In this document: piece after piece, positions 11,170 through 20,400 of the stretch
Layout: each line of letters begins with the position of its first letter
How positions within the stretch are numbered: position 1 is the first letter of the stretch
Assembly (NCBI GenBank): GCA_963924555.1
Contig: OZ004591.1
Coordinates: 6,882,001 to 6,946,000 of the forward strand
Direction of reading: 5' to 3'
Source of the DNA: Crambe crambe
Taxonomy: Eukaryota; Porifera; Demospongiae; Poecilosclerida; Crambeidae
Length of the DNA: 64,000 nt
Made by a program: the position numbers and the translations under genes
Notes under the pieces: model-generated
Seen by the model: only the letters and a program-made list of their open reading frames with translations
What the model was told of the DNA's origin: nothing
The model's database searches: none

Positions 11170-14100
11170 ATGTGTGTGCATGTGAACACACACACTGTTG
11201 CTGATCATCCTTACATAGCTCTAGCTAGCTATTTTAAAAAAAAATTTGGGTGGAAATTTCCACCAAAAAAATTTTTTTGTGACTGATTTATGTTTCAACA
11301 GTCAAAAGTGAGTCTAGACATCATGCTGAATGCTTTTATTGGTGTAAAAAAAAAACAAACTGCAAGGTCATTTTAAAAATGAATGTACAGGGCAATACTT
11401 GTTGCATTCTAAAGGAGAATAATTTTTGCTCCAAGCTATTCCATTTTCCATCTTTATCTTTCTACAGCGATAGTATGCAGATCCTTGAATGCCCCACACC
11501 ACGGCTTTGTCAGCTACAATAGCACTATTCTTGGCAGTGAGGCTGTTTACAGCTGCATGGAGGACTATGAAATTGCCTTTGGAGACAGGATCCGAACTTG
11601 TGGGGAGGGGGGGAGGTGGCATGGGGTGGCTCCATGTTGTATAAGTAAGTAGAAGGATAAAAGGATAGAAATGCTTGAAATTAGCTTCTTACTACTTGCA
11701 GGAAAAGAGATCACATGTCCCGATTTGAGTCCTCCAAGGAACGGTTCTGTTGACTTTGGGACTCGAGTGGGTGAAACGGCCAACTACAGCTGCAGTACAG
11801 GCCTCATGCTCGTTGGGAACATGACACGCCAGTGTCAGTCCAACGGGGAGTGGTCAGGCATCGAACCAAGATGTGGTAGGTTGCTAGAAGCAAGACCCAC
11901 TGGGTACAAGACTTACTATAGCTAGATGGCTACAAAAGACAAGTCATTTTGGATTGACAATTATCTCTTCCTGTATAGTAACATCTCTGCCTCCACCTGA
12001 AGACTGTGGAGATTTGGAGGACCCAGCTAATGGGGAAGTGGACTTGAGTCAGGGCACTCTGGAAGGAGATAAAGCTGTCTACTCCTGTAAAACTGGTTTT
12101 AGACTGGAGGGTCCTCGCATAAGGACTTGTTCTGATGGGAAATGGACTGGCACTGATCCTAAATGTGAACGTAAGAAACCCAAAAATCCAAAAAAAATCC
12201 AACCCCTGTGATAAATATTTTTCGATTTTTCCAGTAATAAACTGTGGGGTACTGTTACCACCATTAAATGGAGAGATAGATCTGAGGAATGGAACGCTGT
12301 TAGGGGCCGTGGTGGAGTACAGCTGCAATGCAGGTCACCTCCTCAATGGCAGTGAGAGTAGAGTTTGCCAAGAGTCTGGACAGTGGTCACAGAGCCAGCC
12401 TACCTGCTTGTGTGAGTAAGCTACTGTGACAGTAGCTCTTAATTGTGTATACATGGTGACCAATACTTGCAAGCTTGCAAGGTTAACCATTAACCATAGC
12501 AATTCTAATAGGCTAATGGGTTTAATTCAATGCTATGCATATAGTTGCTTGCATGTCTTCTTCCTTGGACATAATCTAGCTACATTTCTTCTCTGATATA
12601 TATATAGTGAGAGATTGTGGTCCTCTGAGAAATCCTGCTAATGGGAGTGTGGACCTCAGCAACGGAACACTTTTTGGTGCAACTGCAACATACTCCTGTG
12701 CGGAGATCTTCATCTTGGAGGGCAACGAGACCAAAACATGTCTGGAGAACGGGACGTGGTCAGGAGAAGAACCTACTTGCAATAGTATGACTGCATCATA
12801 GTGACATCATGTAACTATTTTTAACCCCATGATTTTCGTGTAGTTACATTCTGTGAAGAGTTGCAAGCACCTGAGAATACAATTCTAACATTATCAAATG
12901 GCAATTTCATCAACTCAGTGGCTGAATACATGTGCACTAACAGCAGTTTACGTCTTGTCGGCGACAGCACACGAACATGCACAACTGATGATTGGACAGG
13001 CTCTGAACCATCTTGTGCTGGTGAGTCTAATTCACTGCATCTCTTGATGGAGTCATTTTTAAAAGCCATTCAACGTGAATCTGAATGTGTTCCTGTACAC
13101 TATTAGACAAAGCAAATTCACGTGTTTTAATCAATCTGAATGTATTCTTGTACACTATTTGCTCTGAAATTAGACGAGGTAAATCACATTTGTGTTTGTG
13201 GCTAGGGCTGGCTTTGATGTGGTCTTGATTGGTAAACCACTGGCATTTTGATCTGTGAGATTGGAACTCTGCTGTCTTGTTTTCCGTAATTAATCTATTG
13301 GGTTATACATGTGGAAAATATCAGTCCGCTTTAATCTGATGCCAAAATGCCCACGCTACACTGGATTTTAAATTCTTTATTTGGTGGTAATCTGCCCTTC
13401 CCTGTCTGACCAGTTTAGTGGGTATTTTTCGATTATTATAAATTTATTGTTTGACATTGTCCTTTGTCCTTCTGTCATGGAGTCCTTTCTTTATAACACT
13501 GAACAGAGAGTATTGTATGCCTAACACCTGATACCTGATAGGAGGTGCTGTTTTAAAAATGTAACTTGAAATGTTGACGATTCCATGGGATAGTGATGCT
13601 CACGGAATGCAGATCTCTAGTCAAAATAGACTTAAGTGCACATCAGAATAATCTAAGCTTGTTACAAAATCGTAACAAATGTTGCATTACATCCCAATAT
13701 ACTGGTGGTGGTATTGATGGGGAAGAGATAGACAGAATGTGGACACCATAATTATAGTATCTAGAGAAATGCTCTTTATTAAGTGTGAAGTAGTCAGGAC
13801 TTAAGTGTATCAGAATTTCCAATTCTTTTATCATAGCTTGATTGGACATAATTATAACTTGACATAAGTTATAGGTAGGTACAAACTAAGCATTGAGCAG
13901 AAAGTTTATGAGCGAAAAGAAAATTTCAATTTTCATCCCAACAGCCTCCCTTGATACTATTTTGCACTGAGAGATATGAAAGGAGGTTTTTACAATTGTG
14001 CATATTTAATTTGGTGCAGTTATTCTGTGTCCAGAGTTATTCGATCCTGCTAATGGTTCAGTGATCATTGGGGGAAGGACAGTGGATGCTGAGGCCCGTT

Positions 14101-17100
14101 ACTCCTGCAACGACGGGTTCAGCTTGGTGGGGATTGCCATACGAAGGTGCGGGGAAGAGGGAGAGTGGGTGCCAGAGGAACCAAGATGCATTGCCATCAC
14201 TGATAATATAATGTGCCCAGTGCTAGAGGACCCTAAAAATGGCCGCATCTCTCTCCAGACGGGGAGGAATTTTGGAGCGATCACAGACTACAAGTGTGAC
14301 ATTGGATTTGTCCTCAATCCTCCCAATCAGAATCTGAGGTTCTGCTTGGCCTTAGGGGAGTGGTCCGGAGTCCAACCTACTTGTGAACGTAAGCCGAGAT
14401 CCACTGCAACCTCATGATCCTTGAGGGGGAGTGGGGATCAGAACGGGGGAGAGTGGGGGAGTGGGGATTCAGAATGGGGGAGTGGGGATTCAGAACGGGG
14501 GAGTGGGTTGATCAGAACAGGAGTGGGGATCAAGTTAATGTTAATGCTAAAAATAATGCTAATTTAATGTTAACTGACTCTTGATGTAGCTGATGGGAGC
14601 ATAATTGTCTGTCCGTACTTGGATCCTCCAGAGAATGGACAGGTGTCCATCACTAGTACTCAAGTGGGGGCCACAGTCACATTTCAGTGCAGACTGGGCT
14701 ACACGCTGAATGGTTCTTCCGAAAGGATCTGCACAGAGAATGGAACGTGGACAGGCATGCAACCCGTCTGTGATCGTAAGTTGGAACCAGAATGAAACAA
14801 TAATGTTGTGATGATTCCTTGCGTTAGCTGTGAACTGTGGACTATTGGAAGCTTCTCTCAATGGGAACGTAGACACATCCAGTGGCACGACTTTCAACGA
14901 TGTAGCTCGCTATAGTTGCAATCCTGGCTTCATCCTGGAGGGGATTCTATTCGTTCGAATCTGTCAGTTCAACGCAGTGTGGAGTGGTACTGCCCCAACA
15001 TGCAGGTTTAATGGTAAGACTCACATTCAATATCTAGGATTTGAAATATGTCATTTTTGATCTCTTCTAGACACCTTCTGCCCCTCCTTACCTGACCTGC
15101 CCAATGGACGGATTGCCTTGATTAACGGGAGAAGGGTTGGGTCCTTCGCTTTCTACTTGTGTGATGCAAGATTTAGTATCCAACCAAGTGACTTTACCAG
15201 CAGAGAGTGTATGGACAATGGCCAGTGGAGTAAGGAGGAACCAGCTTGTGTAAGAGACCTTGCCTTGAGACCTGCTATGAGAAATAAGCCTGCTATAAGA
15301 GCTAAACTCACTATGAGAGAACCAGCTATGAGAGATGAACCTGCTATAAGAGAACCTGATAATTTGAGGGAAGCTGCTAATAAGGATTCTCCTATTATTA
15401 AAGAGGAACTTGTTATGAGAGAACCTGTTATGAGAGACAGACCTTCTATTAGAGGGGAACTTTTGCTCTGTCCAAGTCTGGAGCCCATCTCAAATGGAAG
15501 AGTGGAGTTTAACCGAAGAAGAATGGTAGTGGGTGCAGTGGCAAGTTACAGCTGCAATCCAGGGTTTCTGCTTCAAGGAGAGAGGACACTGGAGTGCAAG
15601 GATGGGAGAAAGTGGAGTGCCCCCCCACCAAGATGTCAAAGTATGAATCACAATCTATTATAAATCCATTGCAATCCATTGTAAATCCATTGTAAATCCA
15701 TTGTAAATTTACATTCCATTATAAATTCATTGTGATCCCATGCAAATCCATTTGTAATCACATTGCATTCCATTGCTATCCATAGAGAGGACGGTTAAGC
15801 TTAGTGGTGGTAGCTATAAGACTGGCTACAAGTTATAAAGTTGTCTGAGTCAGTACCCAACCCTACCCCACCCAGAGAGAATGTCATGTTGACTTCTTCT
15901 GGGTGTGGTTATAGCTAGCACTCTTATTGTAATGTAAATCTCAACATTTTGACTCTAGTCTAATCAATGCATTTAGCCACAGACACAATAATGTTTGAAC
16001 TCCTCTAACAACTACATGTCATATCCATAGGACTTCAGTGCAAAGACCCAGGAACAAGTGGTAGAGCAACAAGACGTGTGCTGGGAGATTTCTCAGGTGG
16101 TTCCAGAATCTACTTCATTCCTGAGGAAGGCTACGAGACTGAGGACAAATCCGTCCTCCTCTGTCACCAAAATGGCACTTGGGATTCAGCTACTCCTCAT
16201 TTCACACGTACTTCTCAAGGTAAGGAGATTCTAGCTGGTTTTATTAACACTGCATCATTATTCTCTAAATCTACCGTCACTAGCAGACTCCTGCTCAAAT
16301 GATGGTGAGATTGACCGTTTTGGGAGAATATGCAACTGTGTGGGTGGTATACAAGTTGATTGCTGTCGTCAAAGACAGGATTGGTCCACTTTATCAGATG
16401 CCCAGAGGGAGCGCTACATCTCAACTGTGCTGACTGTCTCTTCCAACCCCACCTACGGTCCTCTCTATCAAGAACTCGTGAATAGTTATAACAATTCCTT
16501 TGAAACCCTTGCCCTATCCAAAGCAGCTGACACTAGCCAGTTCATTACATGGCATCGATACTTCCTGCTTGAATATGAGAATCTTCTTCGTCTTATCCAC
16601 AAGGACATTACTATACCTTACTGGGATTGGACAATCTCATCTGCAAATCTGTATTCTTCCCCCGTATTTGATCCTGAAACGGGTTTTGGGGGTTCATCAG
16701 ATCCAGAAACAGGCTGTGTCAGTTCCGGTCCCTTTCGGGAAGGAGAGTTTGAAGTCGTGTTATCAAATGGAAGCAAAAATTGCCTCAGGAGGGACTACAA
16801 CACCGAGACAGGACATGTTCCACCTGATAGGCACACTCTAGAAGAACGCCTTTCCCTACGGATGAACATGTTTCTTGATTTTGTGCAATCGTCTATAGTC
16901 CTTCGTATGCGATGTTTTATCGGAGGTCTCATGTGCACAACAGATGCAGCCAGAGAGCCCCTCTTCCCTCTACTCCTTGCTAGAGTGGATTTATATATGC
17001 AACAATGGCAGGAGAGAAGAAATACAAACATTGCACAGCACGACAATGAGAATAGTTCTCCACTTGTACATAGTCTCGATGACTTTAATAGCAATCACAA

Positions 17101-17158
17101 GCTGCCGTATGGCACATGTGTCCACTACAGTCCCCTCCAGGTACCCAGTGCTAACTAG
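7553..17158 (+). CDS. Secreted multi-CCP protein with C-terminal tyrosinase-fold domain, gene B (complete)
   Basis: Exons: 7553-7922, 8104-8304, 8706-8885, 8992-9168, 9543-9716, 10092-10268, 10509-10682, 10952-11131, 11468-11644, 11702-11875, 11979-12170, 12235-12411, 12608-12784, 12844-13020, 14020-14388, 14590-14775, 14828-15013, 15071-15640, 16031-16219, 16287-17158 (1,692 codons). The chosen ATG opens a clear signal peptide (MKRRLTVLLFLCVLLSL) followed by a basic, furin-like stretch. There are 21 CCP modules; exons 15 and 18 each carry two. The module in exon 19 keeps C1 and C3 but lacks C2 and C4. A Cys-rich linker (CNC...DCC) leads into the tyrosinase fold. That fold keeps WHRYF, but both His of the first CuB helix are missing and the final ligand position is Leu (PLLLARVD). 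It is paralogous to gene A and probably extracellular; an oxidase role is unlikely. The last residues (LQ before gtaccc) could alternatively splice onward. Confidence 0.88.
10284..10475 (+). repeat. Degenerate minisatellite (gaacccctcaatattg-like) in gene B intron
   Basis: About ten imperfect copies of a 17-20-base unit built on gaacccctcaat fill most of the intron 10269-10508. Confidence 0.85.
11131..11182 (+). repeat. (GT)n microsatellite overlapping a splice donor of gene B
   Basis: The CCP exon ends TCCTGCTCTG at 11131 and the intron begins directly with gtgtgtgt. Any GT in the run could serve as the donor; the reading phase selects the first. Confidence 0.85.
11271..11335 (+). repeat. 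Dispersed repeat copy, also found near 63.3-63.8 kb
   Basis: The stretch contains agtctagacatcatgctgaa preceded by a gactgattta-like segment. Close relatives occur in a TMTC intron at 63377-63440 and 63497-63566. No coding capacity or terminal repeats were recognised. Confidence 0.75.
13021..14019 (+). other. Longest intron of gene B (999 bp), no exon seen
   Basis: The intron separates CCP exon 14 (ends 13020) from the double-CCP exon (starts 14020). It is AT-rich without strong tandem repeats. No four-cysteine CCP exon was recognised inside on either strand. Confidence 0.65.
14405..14530 (+). repeat. G-rich minisatellite (gggggagtggggat-like) in gene B intron
   Basis: Repeated gggggagtggggattcagaa units occupy most of the intron 14389-14589. 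Confidence 0.85.
15250..15465 (+). repeat. Coding minisatellite: charged (PAMR/PAIR)n spacer between two CCPs in gene B
   Basis: Exon 18 (15071-15640) encodes a CCP, then about 70 residues of repeating PAMRxxPAIR-type motifs rich in Arg and Glu, then another CCP. The underlying DNA is a degenerate minisatellite with about a 24-base period. It begins with a gtaagag donor-like sequence right after the last cysteine codon of the preceding CCP, so it may be an exonised intron. Confidence 0.8.
15655..15785 (+). repeat. aaatccattg-type tandem repeat in gene B intron
   Basis: About ten imperfect copies of a 10-13-base unit (aaatccattgta) start just after exon 18. The intron (15641-16030) otherwise shows nothing recognisable. 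Confidence 0.8.
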
Positions 17159-17410
17159 CTCCAACCTTTAGGCAATATAACTTCCGGTTGCAGGAATAGC
17201 TGTGTAAACCAAATTAATGCCCTCACCAGTTGTCCAGGCACACACAGCAATTAGCTAGCTAGCTAGCACTGTCTTCTGTATTTGTGTTGTCTCTGTCATC
17301 TTTTTTCTTTTTTCTTTTTTTGATTCATTTCCTTTCACCAATCTCCATTTTTTAATGATCACTTTGAGATAATTATTATTTATTCTGTTTAATTATGAGC
17401 TATAACTAAT
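17159..17410. other. Intergenic space between convergent gene B and the inversin-like gene
   Basis: This 252-base gap holds both 3' UTRs. A minus-strand AATAAA (plus-strand tttatt, 17379-17384) lies 27 bases beyond the stop of the inversin-like gene and is its probable poly(A) signal. A TAGC palindrome run lies near 17252-17268. Confidence 0.6.
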
Positions 17411-20400
17411 TTAAGAAGATGGCATTATTTTAGGCAAGTGAATGATTTCCTGCTGTTTTTGGAGGTGAATGTTTGTCTGAGTGGCAGATGGTTTCAAGAA
17501 CATTTTGGGAAGAGCTACACTCTCTCTCTTGCTGGTGGACTTCTTCTTACTCTTCCCATCACCACCAAAAGCTGGACCACTCCTCGTCTTGAATGGATCT
17601 GATAATCTTTTCCGTCTGGTGGTCATGAGTGTATAGTTAAACTTCAGAGGTCTGAGGTCTGTAAGGATGCCACCATCTTCTTGTCTTATTGGACCAGAGT
17701 TGTGAGTGAGGTTTGGTCTGAATAGAAGATCTCTTGTCTTTGGCCGGAAGATGTGAAACCCACTTGGTGTTGTCAGGTGTCTCTTCCGTTGAGGATTCCC
17801 TGTAAATACAGTACAGTCTTAATCATAGTGGCAAGAATTAGGGGATTCCCTGTAATTAGTCTTAATCACAGGGGCAAGAATTAGGGGGATTCCCTGTAAT
17901 TATAGTCTTAATCACAGGGGCTAAAACTGGAATTCTTAAACTTGTAAGATTTTAGGATCACACATCTATAACTTAGAAAAGCCCAGAAAAGGATTGTAGC
18001 AACTTTTTCTGTTCCAAGTGGTCCCAACTGTAGCTAGCAGCTACCTGTGATTGATATCTGTCTGGCATATGACTGCAGTCTGGGTGGACTTTCTACTCGC
18101 TTGCCGAATGCTATGACAGGACCTGTCATGACAGGCACATAATGCATTGCCTTATAGAGTTGGTGGTGGTGATAATGTCTCCATGTCTTCTGGATCAGTC
18201 TTGCAGCCCTCTCCCTCACCTTTTCACAGACGGCATCCACCTGCTCGCACCACTTAGCCTTGTCTGACTGGATTTGTTTTATCCTGCGATAAGCTCGCTG
18301 GATGGTGAGAGCAGCTTCATGGTGTGAGCGAACAATCAGACTGTGTTGAAACTTAAAGTTGCTGTACTCCCTCCGTGCCTTGCTCTCTGCTATGATGTCA
18401 TTCAGACGATTCATTTCTTCTTGATGAGCTTTATCAATTCTTCGTTGTCTCTCCGCCTCTCTAAAAGTCTGCCATCTCCGCTGCTTCTCCTGGTATATGG
18501 CTCTCATCTGCATGCTAGCTTCGAGACGACATGCTCTCTCCTTTTCACACATCTCTTCAGCTAGAGAGTGAGAAGATCATGATCAATTCCTTTTAATTTA
18601 ATCATTTCACAAAACCTAAGAACCAGGAATTACCTTCTTTACTCTCTACTAGCACTGGTGAAAGGTCTGCAGCAATAAAATTCCTTAAGATTCCAGTGAC
18701 ATGTCCCTGCTGCACCAGGTTACTGAAACCTTTCATTCTCCTCCATCGCTGGTCTCGTTCTCGGAATTCAGATAACTGGATCCGGAATCGAACTCTCTGC
18801 ATGTGACCCCTGAATTATAGAGTAGTGATTATTCTGTAACAGTATTTGGTGAGGTGCTCACCTCAGATGAGCCTGGATAGTGATTGCAGCATAGTGACGT
18901 CTCTTCATCTCAACAAACCTCTTCCTTTGGAGGAAGCGTCTGGCATACTTAGTAATGATAGTTGCTGCATGATTCTTCAAGGCCAGCTCTGCCCTCAGCA
19001 CACGTGCTCTATTCATACATCAAGTGTGTGTGATCATCAGATGCCATCGAGGATATCAGATGCCAAGCAGGGCCTAGCCCTAGCTCTGGCCCTAGATGTC
19101 CTATCCCTAGCCCTGGCCCTAGCCCTAGCCCTAGTCCTAGTTAGCTACTTACCTGTGTCCTAGTCCTAGTTAGCACTTACCTGTGTCCTAGTCCTAGTTA
19201 GCTACTTACCTGTGTCCTAGTCCTAGTTAGCTACTTACCTGTGTCCTAGTCCTAGTTAGCTACTTACCTGTGTCCTCTATAAGCTGTTTGGATGGTGAGG
19301 GCTGCCATGCTTCGGATGTCCTCTGTACCAACTCCACCTGCTTCTCTCAAGATATCGACACAGTTGGAGTGGTTGTAAAGTCTTGCATAGTCCATCGGAG
19401 TATATCTAATGTTATGCCAGCATCATGATCATTATGATCAAGATTAAACAAGCCATACATATAACTAGCATTCTTTACCTCTCTTCTGAGAAATCCACAA
19501 AGTTGATGTAAGCTCCGTGTGCCAAGAGGGAACGAACACACTCTCCATGGCCCTCCATTGCAGCTAAATGAATGGGACTCACTCCATTTTCATCCTAACA
19601 ACAACAACAATAACAACACAACAATAACAATAACAACGACAACTACAACAACAACATGACATAAATGATAACTATAGGTACTAGGTTCAAACCTGCAAGT
19701 TTGGATTTGCTGATTGTTCAAGCAGTAAGGAAACCAATGTGTCGTTTCCACCATATGCAGCCATCTATAATCCATCACAATCCATCTCGGATAACATTAT
19801 ATAGCAGCTGTAATATCTAGCTATTTATATGCCACTGACATGCAATGCTGTGTTTCCCACTGAGTCCTTCATGTTCAAGTCCACTCCATTCATGGTCAGA
19901 ACCTGAACAGACTCCATCTTATCATAAATCACAGCTTTATGCAGAGGAGCATGTCCTTCTCCATCAAGTAAGTCCACTTCTCCTCCCTTGGACACCAACT
20001 GTGTTAGAGTTAGAGTTAGAGTTAGAGTTAGAGTTAGAATGAGTTAGAAATGTTAGCATATGTACTTCAACCAACTAGCTAACATGAACTTACAACTTGT
20101 ATACAATCTCCATAACCATTTTGAGTTGCTAGAAATATTGGCGTCCTCTCAGCCTGATCCGGGAGGTTGGGATTAGCCTTCTTGGAGAGGAGGGCCTTGA
20201 CACTATCCTTTGATCCACACTGGGCAGCCAAATGCAGACCTAAAAATAAAAAAATAAAAAATAAAAATTAATGATATTCATTGCACTAATTAACAGTACA
20301 GTAAACCCAATAAGACTTTAGAATCATCTCCATTATATAAACAAGTCAAGCCCAAAAAATTACTAGTAGCACTGAATAGTGTTACTTGGGTGAAATCTTT

